Positions 41,465 through 50,542 of a stretch of DNA of 64,000 nt are shown here, piece by piece (the first letter of the stretch is position 1; the number at the start of each line of letters is the position of its first letter). The stretch is from positions 1 through 64,000 of the forward strand of contig JAZLHE010000045.1 of assembly GCA_045616665.1 (NCBI GenBank). The letters are read 5' to 3'. The notes beneath the pieces were generated by a model. It made no database searches. It was given only the letters and a program-made list of their open reading frames with translations, and was not told the DNA's origin. The position numbers and the translations under genes were made by a program. The stretch comes from RUG11690 sp045616665 (GTDB taxonomy: Bacteria > Bacteroidota > Bacteroidia > Bacteroidales > WCHB1-69).

Positions 41465-42277
41465 ATGATAGATAAAATAAAAGAAACAGTAGCTTTTCTG
41501 AAAAATAGTTTTACAGGTCATCCTCGTGTTGCCATCGTTTTGGGTTCGGGTTTGGGCGGCTTGGTTGATTGTTTGAAGATAGAGAAGGAAATCCCTTATT
41601 CGGAAATTCCCAATTTTCCTATTTCCACGGTGCGTGGCCATAAGGGTTCGTTGATCTATGGAACGTTGAATGGCGTGGAAGTGATTGTCCAAAACGGACG
41701 TTTTCATCACTATGAAGGTTATGATCTGAAAACGGTAACTTTTCCTATTCGCGTGTTTAAGGAATTCGGTGTTAACATTGTCATTTTGTCGAATGCGGCA
41801 GGGGGAATGAATCCGTCATTTAAGATTGGGGAAATGATGCTGATCCGTGACCATATCAATTTATTTGGCGACAATCCTTTGATTGGCAAGAATTACGATG
41901 AGTGGGGACCGCGTTTCTTGGATATGAGTGAAGCTTATTCCAAAAGAATTAGAAATATTGCTTTTGAAACGGCCAAGAAGTTGAATATCCATATACAGGA
42001 AGGAGTCTATGTCGGTGTGACAGGTCCTTGTTTTGAAACGCCTTCGGAATATAGAATGTACCACGCTATGGGTGGTGATGCGGTGGGTATGTCAACGGTA
42101 CCTGAAACCATCGTGGCCCGTCATTGTGGAATGGAAGTGCTTGCCTTGTCTATCATTACCGACTTGGGTATTGTGGGAGTTGTAGAGCGGGCTTCGCACG
42201 ATGAGGTGCTGAAAGCCGCAGCAGCAGCAGGCCCTCACATGGTGCAGTTGGTTTATGAGATGATGCCTCAATTGTAA
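41465..42277 (+). CDS. Purine nucleoside phosphorylase (class I, trimeric type)
   Basis: The 270-residue product phosphorolyses inosine, guanosine and their deoxy forms to the free base in purine salvage. Motifs of the trimeric NP-II/PNP family are present: VLGSGLGGL near the start, STVRGHKGSL, QNGRFHHYEGY, LSNAAGGMNPSF, the purine-contacting GVTGPCFETPSEYRMYHAMG and VGMSTVPE. Length is normal. It is a single-gene unit whose stop overlaps the convergent lipoprotein gene by 10 bases. Confidence 0.9.
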   Translation: MIDKIKETVAFLKNSFTGHPRVAIVLGSGLGGLVDCLKIEKEIPYSEIPNFPISTVRGHKGSLIYGTLNGVEVIVQNGRFHHYEGYDLKTVTFPIRVFKEFGVNIVILSNAAGGMNPSFKIGEMMLIRDHINLFGDNPLIGKNYDEWGPRFLDMSEAYSKRIRNIAFETAKKLNIHIQEGVYVGVTGPCFETPSEYRMYHAMGGDAVGMSTVPETIVARHCGMEVLALSIITDLGIVGVVERASHDEVLKAAAAAGPHMVQLVYEMMPQL

Positions 42278-42687
42278 ACCAGCAAGGCTACGCCATCATA
42301 TTTGCATTTGTAGTGTTTTAACGAAAGTGAGGTGGGACCCTCGACGGGACTGCCATCCAAGATGCTGAATTTTGCTCCGCAGTGGTCATCAACAATGAGT
42401 AATCCGCCCGGATCAACCCAAAGCCAGGAATCTTTGTTTTCCCAATCGTAGGGACAGGCACGGTCGTAAGCGAAAAATGTCGTTTCATTCAAACGATAGA
42501 CAATGACTCCCGCGACGCCGCCCGTAAAATATTGATATCCGCCGTAATGATTTAGTTCAGAATAAGTTACGCTATTCGGATAAATGGTGAATTGTAAATC
42601 CACATTGGGAATGGTGCTATGCTCATATCTTCCGTTACACGAAGCAAGCAACAATCCAAGCAATAATAATCCTAATATTTTTTTCAT
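42268..42687 (-). CDS. Lipoprotein with degenerate Rieske-like domain
   Basis: I start at MKKILGLLLLGLLLASC (42687), a lipoprotein signal with Cys17, because the promoter element is at 42707-42714; an upstream ATG lies beyond that promoter. The 139-residue product has a Rieske-like layout: AYDRACPYDW, then VDDHCGAKFS and DGSPVEGPTSLSLKHYK. The [2Fe-2S] ligand pattern C-x-H ... C-x-x-H is not complete (CPY and CGAK), so a bound cluster is unlikely. This resembles a Bacteroidetes lipoprotein family of unknown function. Its stop overlaps the PNP gene. Confidence 0.65.
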   Translation of the reverse strand: MKKILGLLLLGLLLASCNGRYEHSTIPNVDLQFTIYPNSVTYSELNHYGGYQYFTGGVAGVIVYRLNETTFFAYDRACPYDWENKDSWLWVDPGGLLIVDDHCGAKFSILDGSPVEGPTSLSLKHYKCKYDGVALLVYN

Positions 42688-42706
42688 TTTAGTATAAATC
42701 TGAATG

Positions 42707-42714
42707 CAAAAGTA
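42707..42714 (-). promoter_or_regulatory. Promoter -7 element (TACTTTTG) for the Rieske-like lipoprotein gene
   Basis: A full match on the minus strand, 20 bases before the start at 42687. It is divergent from the sppA promoter 30 bases away. Confidence 0.55.
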
Positions 42715-42743
42715 CAATTTTTTTCGCAATTCAAAAAAATTTG

Positions 42744-42751
42744 TATTTTTG
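42744..42751 (+). promoter_or_regulatory. Promoter -7 element (TATTTTTG) for sppA
   Basis: TATTTTTGC lies 43 bases before the sppA start at 42794. Confidence 0.6.
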
Positions 42752-42793
42752 CAAATAATATACATTAGGGTAAAAATTTAAATTATTTTCAAT

Positions 42794-44617
42794 ATGGAAC
42801 AAGAAACTGTTATCAAACCCAAGAAAAAAGAGACGAATGCACGAAAATTCTGGCGTATTGTTTTTGGCACAATGGTCGGTTTTATTTTTATGTCCATTAT
42901 TACTTCATTTTTGTCCTTATTGATGTTTGTCGCGATGATTGCGACAATGGGCAAGACCGAAACGGTAGTGATTCAGGACAATTCTATTTTGAAGTTGGAT
43001 TTGCAGAAGCCGATTGTGGAACAGGCTGAGGATAATCCCTTTGATATGTTTGGCGATGAATTTTCCAAATATTATCAGTCAACGATAGGTTTGGACGATG
43101 TGCTGGCCTGTATTCATTCGGCAGCCATCGACCCAAAAATTAAAGGCATTTACATTAGTTCTCCGGGAGTGGGGGCTTCTCCAGCCACGATGAAGGAAAT
43201 TCGTGACGCATTGGTGGCATTCAAGAAATCAGGCAAATTTATTTACGCCTACGCCGATAATTATACGCAAGGCGGATATTATTTGTCTTCAGTGGCCGAC
43301 AAGGTGACAATGAGCACCACGGGCATTATGCAGTTCAAGGGAATGGCTATGCAAGTGATGTTTTATAAAGGATTATTGGATAAATTGGACATTGATGTTC
43401 AGGTTATCCGTCACGGAAAATTCAAGAGTGCCGTTGAACCTTATTTGATGGATAAGATGAGTGAGGCCAATCGCGAACAAATGACATTGTTGGCCAATAC
43501 ATTATGGGAAACGATGGTGAAAGATATGGCTGCTTCAAGAAAAATTTCCAAGGAAGATTTGAATTTGGCTGCTGATGAACTGTTTTTTGGAACGGCCAGC
43601 AAAGCTTTGGAGAAAAAATTGATTGATAAAACTTGCTATAAATCAGATGTTACGGCAGATTTGATGAAGTTGGTGAGCGTTGCCGATGCTAAAGCGTTGC
43701 GCTTGGTAAATATTTCCGAGTACAGTAAGTGCTTGAAGAAGGAATCGTCTTCTTCAACTGATGAAATTGCTTTGATTTATGCCGCCGGACAAATTATGGA
43801 TGGTGAATCAGGCAAGGATATTATGGGTTCTGAAACGATGGTGAAACTGATTCGCGAAGCTTATCAGAATGAAAATGTGAAGGCCATTGTTTTGCGTGTC
43901 AATTCTCCCGGTGGCGACGGAACAGCTTCCGATATCATCTGGCACGAAATTGAACTGGCCAAGGCAGCGGGAAAAGTAGTTGTCACCTCAATGGGTGATT
44001 ATGCCGCTTCAGGTGGTTATTATATTTCCTGCAATTCTGATTTTATTGTAGCTCAACCCAATACCTTAACCGGTTCCATTGGCGTTTTCGGGATGGCTCC
44101 ATCTTTTGAAAAAGCCTTGAAAAACAAATTGGGTGTTACCATTGATGTGGTAAAAACCAATAAACACGCCGACGGGGCTTCCGGTTTCCGCGCTTTGGAT
44201 GAAGAAGAATTGAATATTTGGCAAGGTTTTGTCGATGAGTTCTACGGCATTTTCACCAAGCGCGTGGCCGATGGACGTGGAATGACGCAGAGTGCGGTGG
44301 ATTCAATAGGTCAAGGTCGTGTTTGGGCTGGTGCCGATGCGTTGAAAATTGGTTTGGTTGACCAATTGGGCAACATTGACGATGCCATTGCCAAGGCAGC
44401 CGAATTGGCCAAAATTAAAGATTATAAGGTCACCTATTATCCTGAAAAGAAAGATTTTTGGGCTAAATTGTTGGAAAAGGGCAGTAATGACAATAAGGTT
44501 CAAGCAGCCATAAGAAGTGAATTGGGAGATCAATATTATATTTATGAAGGTTTGAATCAAATCAAGAGAGCTACGGGAATTCAGGCGTTGATGCCTATGC
44601 AAATACAGTTTGAATAA
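42794..44617 (+). CDS. sppA: Signal peptide peptidase SppA (67K type)
   Basis: The 607-residue product has one N-terminal membrane anchor (about 25-52) and two tandem S49 domains, as in the long tetrameric SppA. The Ser/Lys dyad residues are the lysine in the VQVIRHGKFKSAVEPY segment of the first domain and the serine in TSMGDYAASGGYYISC of the second. It degrades cleaved signal peptides in the membrane. The stop overlaps the next start by one base (TAATG-type junction), so both are cotranscribed. Confidence 0.9.
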   Translation: MEQETVIKPKKKETNARKFWRIVFGTMVGFIFMSIITSFLSLLMFVAMIATMGKTETVVIQDNSILKLDLQKPIVEQAEDNPFDMFGDEFSKYYQSTIGLDDVLACIHSAAIDPKIKGIYISSPGVGASPATMKEIRDALVAFKKSGKFIYAYADNYTQGGYYLSSVADKVTMSTTGIMQFKGMAMQVMFYKGLLDKLDIDVQVIRHGKFKSAVEPYLMDKMSEANREQMTLLANTLWETMVKDMAASRKISKEDLNLAADELFFGTASKALEKKLIDKTCYKSDVTADLMKLVSVADAKALRLVNISEYSKCLKKESSSSTDEIALIYAAGQIMDGESGKDIMGSETMVKLIREAYQNENVKAIVLRVNSPGGDGTASDIIWHEIELAKAAGKVVVTSMGDYAASGGYYISCNSDFIVAQPNTLTGSIGVFGMAPSFEKALKNKLGVTIDVVKTNKHADGASGFRALDEEELNIWQGFVDEFYGIFTKRVADGRGMTQSAVDSIGQGRVWAGADALKIGLVDQLGNIDDAIAKAAELAKIKDYKVTYYPEKKDFWAKLLEKGSNDNKVQAAIRSELGDQYYIYEGLNQIKRATGIQALMPMQIQFE

Positions 44618-45441
44618 TGAATGCTGCGTTTTTATCGGATGCCTTTCATATTTACCTTTGGGTAATGATAGGTTTGGCGGTGGTTGTTTTTATCGCCCTG
44701 CAATTTTTTAATGCCGGTTATGGTATGATGTATGCAAAAAATACCAAAAATACCGTAAAGTTAGGCCCACCGATCAATAACAAAGTCGCCTGGTTCTTTA
44801 TGGAAGTACCCGTTTTTTTGGTGATGATAGTCCTTTGGCTGTGTTCGCCTCACAAATTTGAAACGGTGCCTTTTATATTTTTCCTGATTTTTGAACTGCA
44901 TTATTTTCAGCGTTCATTAATTTTCCCCTGGCTGATGAAAGGAAAAAGCAAAATGCCCATCAGCATTATGATTATGGGCATCTGTTTTAATATTTTGAAT
45001 GCGTTGATGCAGGGTTATTGGATTTTCTACGAATCGTTTTATGAAAACTATGCCGTGGGAGGTTTGCATTATACCGATCTGGCTTGGTTGTATTCTCCAC
45101 AATTCATCATTGGAACGATTATCTTCTTCATAGGATTTGTCATCAATCTTCAGTCTGATTATATCATTCGTCATTTGAGGAAGGATGATAATGATACCAA
45201 GCATTATCTTCCGAAGGGTGGAATGTTCAAATACGTTACATCGGCCAATTATTTGGGCGAGTTGACCGAATGGTTGGGCTTTGCCATTCTGACCTGGTCG
45301 CTGGCGGGTTTGGTGTTCTTTATCTGGACATTTGCCAATCTGGTGCCTCGTACGAAAACCATTTATAAGCATTATCAGGAAGAATTTGCAGAAGAAATGC
45401 AAGAAAGAAAGCTGAAAAAGGTATTTCCGTTTGTGTATTAG
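44617..45441 (+). CDS. Steroid 5-alpha-reductase-like membrane protein
   Basis: The 274-residue product has about six to seven membrane segments and the C-terminal signature of the 3-oxo-5-alpha-steroid 4-dehydrogenase family: LQSDYIIRHLRK, YLPKGGMFKYVTSANYLGEL, EWLGFAILTWS, and KHYQEEF at the end. Bacterial members are presumed NADPH-dependent reductases of unsaturated lipids, and the substrate here is unknown. It is translationally coupled to sppA; the functional link is unclear. Confidence 0.82.
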   Translation: MNAAFLSDAFHIYLWVMIGLAVVVFIALQFFNAGYGMMYAKNTKNTVKLGPPINNKVAWFFMEVPVFLVMIVLWLCSPHKFETVPFIFFLIFELHYFQRSLIFPWLMKGKSKMPISIMIMGICFNILNALMQGYWIFYESFYENYAVGGLHYTDLAWLYSPQFIIGTIIFFIGFVINLQSDYIIRHLRKDDNDTKHYLPKGGMFKYVTSANYLGELTEWLGFAILTWSLAGLVFFIWTFANLVPRTKTIYKHYQEEFAEEMQERKLKKVFPFVY

Positions 45442-45477
45442 TATAATCTACCATAATTTCTAAATCTTCTCGTTAAA

Positions 45478-46506
45478 ATGGATGATATTCGATATGTTTC
45501 TTTCGAGGAATTGCAGCAATTTGTTGTGTCGGCGGGCGAAAAACCATTTCGCGCCAAACAAATTAACGAATGGCTCTGGAAGAAAGGCGTGGGTTCGTTT
45601 GACGAAATGACCAATGTCTCTCAGACACTTAGAGAAAAGTTGTCTAGTAGCTTTTCTTTTCGACGTGCTGCCATCGAGGTGGAAGCAAAAAGTAGCGATA
45701 CAACGGTAAAGTTCGGTTTCCGTTTGTTTGATGGAAAAATGATAGAAGGCGTGCTGATACCGGCTGGTGACAGAGTGACGGCTTGCGTCTCTACGCAGGT
45801 GGGGTGTGCTATGCACTGCGCGTTTTGCGCCACCGGGCAGATGGGCTTTATCCGTAATCTTCATTTCTCGGAAATTTTTGACCAGTTTATCTTAATGAAT
45901 GCCAAGGCGCAGGAATATTATGGGCATCCTATTTCCAATATCGTCTATATGGGAATGGGCGAGCCGTTGCTTAATTTTATGAACGTGATGAGGTCCATAG
46001 AGTTGCTGACATCCAAGGACGGTCAGGGATTGTCTCCGCAGCGAATTACCTTGTCCACGGCTGGAATCACAGAGGGTATCCGTAAATTGGCGGATATGGA
46101 TTTCAAACCCGGACTGGCGGTGTCGCTGCATAGTGCTGACCCGAAAAAACGTATCCACCTGATGCCCGTGACGGAGCATAATCCTTTGGATGAACTGCAG
46201 TCGGCTTTGAAATATTATCATCAGAAAACAGGTGAGCGGGTTACATTTGAATATCTCCTTTTGAATGGCATCAACGACAGCCAGCGAGATGCGGAGGTGT
46301 TGGCAGCTTATTGTCGCGCCTTCCCCGTGAAAATCAATCTGATAGAATTTAACGCGACCGATTCGCCATTCCAAAAAAGTGACCCCGAAAACGTACGGCG
46401 TTTCATTCAGTTCTTAGAGTCGCGAAATATGGTGGTCAATCTTCGACACAGTAGAGGCAAAGATATTGACGCGGCTTGTGGTCAGTTGATTAAAAAAAAT
46501 ATGTAA
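45478..46506 (+). CDS. rlmN: 23S rRNA (adenine-2503-C2)-methyltransferase RlmN
   Basis: The 342-residue product is a radical-SAM enzyme with the cluster motif C110-x3-C114-x2-C117 (CAMHCAFC) and the conserved C-terminal cysteine C334 (DIDAACGQL) that carries the methyl group. Other family segments are RAKQINEWLWKKG, YMGMGEPLLNF, STAGITEGI and SLHSADPKKR. It methylates A2503 of 23S rRNA and some tRNAs. It lies 36 bases after the reductase-like gene without a visible promoter. Confidence 0.93.
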   Translation: MDDIRYVSFEELQQFVVSAGEKPFRAKQINEWLWKKGVGSFDEMTNVSQTLREKLSSSFSFRRAAIEVEAKSSDTTVKFGFRLFDGKMIEGVLIPAGDRVTACVSTQVGCAMHCAFCATGQMGFIRNLHFSEIFDQFILMNAKAQEYYGHPISNIVYMGMGEPLLNFMNVMRSIELLTSKDGQGLSPQRITLSTAGITEGIRKLADMDFKPGLAVSLHSADPKKRIHLMPVTEHNPLDELQSALKYYHQKTGERVTFEYLLLNGINDSQRDAEVLAAYCRAFPVKINLIEFNATDSPFQKSDPENVRRFIQFLESRNMVVNLRHSRGKDIDAACGQLIKKNM

Positions 46507-46511
46507 TTTTG
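46504..46511 (+). promoter_or_regulatory. Promoter -7 element (TAATTTTG) for metG
   Basis: The element overlaps the rlmN stop codon (TAA at 46504) and lies 24 bases before the metG ATG. Confidence 0.5.
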
Positions 46512-46535
46512 CATTCTGATTAAAAATATATAATA

Positions 46536-48587
46536 ATGGATTCAAATAAGAAAAGATACACAATTACTTCAGCCCTTCCTTATACTAACGGTCCTGTTCA
46601 TATTGGACATTTGGCAGGTGTTTATGTGCCGGCCGATATTTATGCGCGTTATCTGCGCTCAAACGGCAAGGAAGTGTTGTTTATTGGAGGTTCTGACGAG
46701 CACGGCGTGCCTATTACCCTGAAGGCGAAGAAGGAAAATACTACTCCTCAGGCCATCGTGGATCGTTATCATAATATTATCAAGAAGTCTTTTGAAGAAT
46801 TAGGCATTTCTTTTGATATTTATTCCAGAACATCTGGTGCGGAACATCATAAGACGGCTTCCGAATACTTCACAAAATTATACAATAGTGGCAAACTAAT
46901 CGAACAGACCAGCCAGCAATATTATGATGAAAGCGCACAGCAGTTCCTGGCAGACCGATATATTACGGGAACCTGTCCCCATTGCGGTAACGAAAAGGCC
47001 TACGGTGACCAATGCGAGGCGTGCGGTACCAGTTTGAATGCTACTGATTTGATTGACCCTAAGTCCGTATTGAGTGGCAACGCCCCTGTTATGAAGGAAA
47101 CCAAACATTGGTATTTGCCTTTGAACGAATACGAACCCTGGCTGAAAGAATGGATTCTTCAAGGACATAAAGAAGATTGGAAAAGCAATGTTTACGGACA
47201 ATGCAAATCTTGGATTGAGCAAGGTCTGCAGCCGCGTGCCGTCACCCGTGACTTGGACTGGGGTGTGAAGGTGCCGTTGTCTGAGGCCGATGGAAAAGTG
47301 CTTTACGTTTGGTTCGATGCCCCTATCGGCTATATTTCCTTTACGAAAGAATGGGCGGCCGCTCATAATGAAGACTGGGAAAAGTGGTGGAAAGACAAGG
47401 ATACGCAATTGGTGCATTTTATCGGCAAGGACAATATCGTTTTCCATTGCATTATCTTCCCATGTATGTTGAAAGCAGACGGAAGTTATATTCTTCCCGA
47501 TAATGTTCCGGCCAATGAATTTTTGAATTTGGAAGGAGATAAAATCTCAACATCCAAGAATTGGGCCGTGTGGTTGCACGAGTATCTTGAAGATTTTCCT
47601 GGAAAGCAGGATGTTTTGCGCTATACGCTGACTTCCATTGCTCCTGAAACGAAGGATGCCGACTTTACCTGGGCAGATTTTCAGGCAAAAAATAATAATG
47701 AGTTATTGGCTATTTTCGGAAATTTGGTCAATAGAACCGTTGTTTTGACGCATAAATATTACAATGGCGTTATTCCGGAAATGGGTACTGTAACAGATTA
47801 TGAAAAGGAAGTGATTGAAAAGATGAAGGAATTTCCGGCATTGATTGGAAATTCTATCGAAAAATACCGTTTCCGTGAGGCACAGGCCGAATTGATGAAT
47901 TTGGCTCGTTTGGGAAATAAGTACTTGACGGATATGGAACCTTGGAAAAAACAGAAGGAAGATCCTGAAAGCGTGAAGACGGTGATGCATTTGTCACTGC
48001 AGATTTGTGCCAATTTATCCGTTTTATGTGAACCGTTCCTTCCCTTCACGGCTCAGAAATTGCAGCAGATGTTGAATATCAATGTTCACGATTGGAATAA
48101 AGGAGGTGCTTGTGATTTGTTGAAGGCCGGCGATAAAATCAATCCTGCAGAATATCTCTTTGTCAAGATTGAGGATGAAGCCGTTGCTGCCCAAGTGAAG
48201 AAGTTGGAAGATGCCAAGAAGGCGAATATGATGAATAATGCTCCTGCCAAAGAAGCCAAAGCAGACATTACTTATGATGATTTTCAAAAGATGGATTTGA
48301 GAATCTGTACGGTGTTGGCTGCGGAAAAAGTGGCAAAGACCAAGAAATTATTGAAACTCAAAGTAAATACCGGGGTTGATGAAAGAGAAATAGTTTCTGG
48401 CATTGCGGAATATTATGAGCCAGAATCATTGGTAGGAAAGCAGGTTCTGATGCTGATCAACCTGGCACCGAAGGAGATAAAGGGCGTTGCGTCGCACGGA
48501 ATGGTTCTGATGGCGGAGAATGCCAATGGGGAATTGTCGCTGATACAGCCTGCCAAAGATTTAAAAGCAGGAAGCACTGTTCAATAG
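46536..48587 (+). CDS. metG: Methionyl-tRNA synthetase
   Basis: The 683-residue product is a class I synthetase. It has the HIGH box H22-I-G-H25 (PYTNGPVHIGHLAG), a zinc knuckle with four cysteines (CPHCGNEKAYGDQCEACG), the KMSKS-equivalent GDKISTSKNW, and the anticodon helix bundle. A C-terminal Trbp111-like tRNA-binding domain begins near residue 575 (YDDFQKMDLRICTVLAAEKV). The long, dimeric form is usual in Bacteroidetes. It is followed by a tRNA-Leu gene with its own promoter. Confidence 0.94.
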   Translation: MDSNKKRYTITSALPYTNGPVHIGHLAGVYVPADIYARYLRSNGKEVLFIGGSDEHGVPITLKAKKENTTPQAIVDRYHNIIKKSFEELGISFDIYSRTSGAEHHKTASEYFTKLYNSGKLIEQTSQQYYDESAQQFLADRYITGTCPHCGNEKAYGDQCEACGTSLNATDLIDPKSVLSGNAPVMKETKHWYLPLNEYEPWLKEWILQGHKEDWKSNVYGQCKSWIEQGLQPRAVTRDLDWGVKVPLSEADGKVLYVWFDAPIGYISFTKEWAAAHNEDWEKWWKDKDTQLVHFIGKDNIVFHCIIFPCMLKADGSYILPDNVPANEFLNLEGDKISTSKNWAVWLHEYLEDFPGKQDVLRYTLTSIAPETKDADFTWADFQAKNNNELLAIFGNLVNRTVVLTHKYYNGVIPEMGTVTDYEKEVIEKMKEFPALIGNSIEKYRFREAQAELMNLARLGNKYLTDMEPWKKQKEDPESVKTVMHLSLQICANLSVLCEPFLPFTAQKLQQMLNINVHDWNKGGACDLLKAGDKINPAEYLFVKIEDEAVAAQVKKLEDAKKANMMNNAPAKEAKADITYDDFQKMDLRICTVLAAEKVAKTKKLLKLKVNTGVDEREIVSGIAEYYEPESLVGKQVLMLINLAPKEIKGVASHGMVLMAENANGELSLIQPAKDLKAGSTVQ

Positions 48588-48601
48588 AATGATTTTTTTT
48601 G

Positions 48602-48609
48602 TATTTTTG
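48602..48609 (+). promoter_or_regulatory. Promoter -7 element (TATTTTTG) for tRNA-Leu
   Basis: TATTTTTGC lies 16 bases before the mature 5' end of the tRNA. Confidence 0.6.
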
Positions 48610-48625
48610 CAGTCGCAAAATGAAA

Positions 48626-48707
48626 GCGGATGTGGCGTAATTGGTAGCCGCGCTAGACTTAGGATCTAGTGGTGTGAGCCGTGGGGGTTCGAGTCCCCCC
48701 ATCCGCA
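48626..48707 (+). tRNA. tRNA-Leu (anticodon TAG)
   Basis: The 82-base gene has the acceptor stem GCGGATG/CATCCGC, anticodon stem CTAGA/TCTAG with loop CTTAGGA (normal T33, anticodon TAG), a longer variable arm as in class II tRNAs, and the T-arm GGGGG-TTCGAGT-CCCCC. The discriminator base is A. The 3' CCA is not encoded (ACAAG follows). Confidence 0.95.
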
Positions 48708-48719
48708 CAAGGCGACAGA

Positions 48720-48745
48720 CGAGGGCTCAGGGCTCTCGTTTTTTG
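48720..48745 (+). terminator. Terminator after tRNA-Leu
   Basis: CGAGGGC and GCTCTCG pair with one G-T pair around TCAGG, followed by TTTTTT. It separates the tRNA from ispD. Confidence 0.75.
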
Positions 48746-48774
48746 TTCAATATCTGATATAAAAACCATCTTCA

Positions 48775-49467
48775 ATGAATATTGCAGTGATTTTGGCAGC
48801 AGGAAGCGGAAAACGGCTTGGCGGAGAACTCCCCAAGCAGTTTGTGACCGTAGGTCATCGTATGGTCATCGAGTTTTCTATTGCACAGTTTCAGCAACAT
48901 CCTGATATTGATGAAATTGCGGTGGTAACTTCAGCCGATTTTATCAATGTTGTCAATGATATCAAAGCCAATCCCACCTATTCCAAATTGAAGACCGTGT
49001 TGTTGGGCGGAGCTGAGCGTTATCAGTCTTCTTTGGCGGCAATCCGTCATTATGCTGACCAGCCGGATGCCATCCTGTTGATTCACGATGCGGCACGACC
49101 GTTGGTTTCTCATCAGCTTATCAGTGATGTGTTGGCGGTAATGAAAACGCATAATGCAGCGGTCGTGGCTATTCCTGCTACCGATACCGTTTTGTATTCA
49201 AAAGATAATCAGTGCGTTACAGAAATACCTCCCCGTTCTCAAATGTATTATGCGCAAACACCTCAGGCTTTTCGTCAGCAAACCATACAGCAGGCTTTTG
49301 AAACAGGTTTGCGGGATGCAGGGTTCAATCCGACTGACGATAGTGGCGTGGTACTCAAGTATTTGCCGAATGAACCCATCGCTATTGTGAAAGGAGAATC
49401 AATCAATAAAAAAATTACATATCAAGACGACTTGTCGTGGTTTATTTCACAAATTAAAAATAATTGA
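48775..49467 (+). CDS. ispD: 2-C-methyl-D-erythritol 4-phosphate cytidylyltransferase
   Basis: The 230-residue product is a CTP-dependent nucleotidyltransferase of the non-mevalonate isoprenoid pathway. Motifs are VILAAGSGKRLGGELPKQF for CTP binding, LLGGAERYQSSL, LIHDAARPLVS and the late FNPTDDSGVVL and GESINKKIT segments. Length is typical. The stop overlaps the next start by one base (TGATG), so the two are translationally coupled. No promoter was seen in the 29 bases after the tRNA terminator. Confidence 0.9.
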   Translation: MNIAVILAAGSGKRLGGELPKQFVTVGHRMVIEFSIAQFQQHPDIDEIAVVTSADFINVVNDIKANPTYSKLKTVLLGGAERYQSSLAAIRHYADQPDAILLIHDAARPLVSHQLISDVLAVMKTHNAAVVAIPATDTVLYSKDNQCVTEIPPRSQMYYAQTPQAFRQQTIQQAFETGLRDAGFNPTDDSGVVLKYLPNEPIAIVKGESINKKITYQDDLSWFISQIKNN

Positions 49468-50540
49468 TGATGAAAGTGGTTTCTATTGTGGGTGCGCGAC
49501 CGCAATTTGTGAAAGCGGCAGCAATCAGCCGTCAGTGGGTTAACTATCCAGATGTGGAAGAAGTTTTGATTCATACGGGGCAGCATTTTGATGACAATAT
49601 GTCCGAATTGTTTTTCCGGGAAATGTCCATCCCTCAGCCCAAATATAATCTGGGAATTCATACGATGGCGAATCAGGATATGGTGGCCTTGATGATGGAG
49701 CGCTTAGAGCCTGTCTTGCGAGAGGAATCTCCTGATTGTGTCGTGGTTTTTGGAGATACGAATTCCACATTGGCAGGCGCCCAAACGGCACATCAGCTCG
49801 GAATCCGTTTGGCTCACGTGGAAGCGGGTTTGCGTTCTTTCAATAATGCAATGCCGGAAGAATACAATAGAATCCATACCGACCGGCTTAGTGATGTATT
49901 GTTTTGCCCTACGGCAACTGCGGTTGAGAATCTGAAAAAGGAACATATCGTAGAAACAGGGCAAAAGATAATCCTTTGCGGCGATGTGATGTATGACGCC
50001 GCTTTGTTTTATGCTTCTTCGGCAAGAAAACCACAGCTTGATTTGTCTTCGGATTTTATTCTCACGACCATTCATCGGGCTGAAAATGCGGATAATCAGC
50101 AGATTCTGCAGTCGGTTTTTATGGCGTTGGAAGAACTGTCTCGTCATCAGCAAGTAATTATGCCGCTTCATCCTCGCACAAAGGTGAAATTATTGGCGAT
50201 GGACTATCCGTTTCAGACATCCAAAATCGCCTTTATTGATCCTGTCGGCTATTTTGAAATGCTTTATTTGCTGCAGCATTGCTCTTTGGTGATGACTGAT
50301 AGCGGCGGTTTGCAAAAAGAGGCCTATTTCTTTGCCAAAAAATGCGTGACTTTGCGTAATGAAACGGAATGGGTGGAGTTGGTGGATAATGGCGTGAACG
50401 TGTTGGCCGGAACTCAAACGGAATTTATTCTGCATTGTGTACGACAAATGCGTTCGCAGTCTAAACATTTCCCTAAATCATTGTATGGGGACGGGAATGC
50501 TGCAGGCCAAATTACCGCTGCGTTACGGAAGCTGATGTAG
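49467..50540 (+). CDS. wecB: UDP-N-acetylglucosamine 2-epimerase (non-hydrolysing)
   Basis: The product of about 357 residues interconverts UDP-GlcNAc and UDP-ManNAc for surface polysaccharide. Family motifs include VGARPQFVKAAA, HTGQHFDDNMSELFF, VVFGDTNSTLAGA, HVEAGLRSFNNAMPEEYNR, TIHRAENADN and the late MTDSGGLQKEAYF with RNETEWVELVDNG. I start at the ATG overlapping the ispD stop; another ATG follows directly. Its stop is 2 bases from the convergent gldD stop. Confidence 0.88.
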   Translation: MMKVVSIVGARPQFVKAAAISRQWVNYPDVEEVLIHTGQHFDDNMSELFFREMSIPQPKYNLGIHTMANQDMVALMMERLEPVLREESPDCVVVFGDTNSTLAGAQTAHQLGIRLAHVEAGLRSFNNAMPEEYNRIHTDRLSDVLFCPTATAVENLKKEHIVETGQKIILCGDVMYDAALFYASSARKPQLDLSSDFILTTIHRAENADNQQILQSVFMALEELSRHQQVIMPLHPRTKVKLLAMDYPFQTSKIAFIDPVGYFEMLYLLQHCSLVMTDSGGLQKEAYFFAKKCVTLRNETEWVELVDNGVNVLAGTQTEFILHCVRQMRSQSKHFPKSLYGDGNAAGQITAALRKLM

Positions 50541-50542
50541 GC

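Noticed and set aside
48457..48708. Minus-strand frame over the metG end and tRNA-Leu
   Set aside because: It reads through the tRNA gene and the metG C terminus, both strongly supported on the plus strand.
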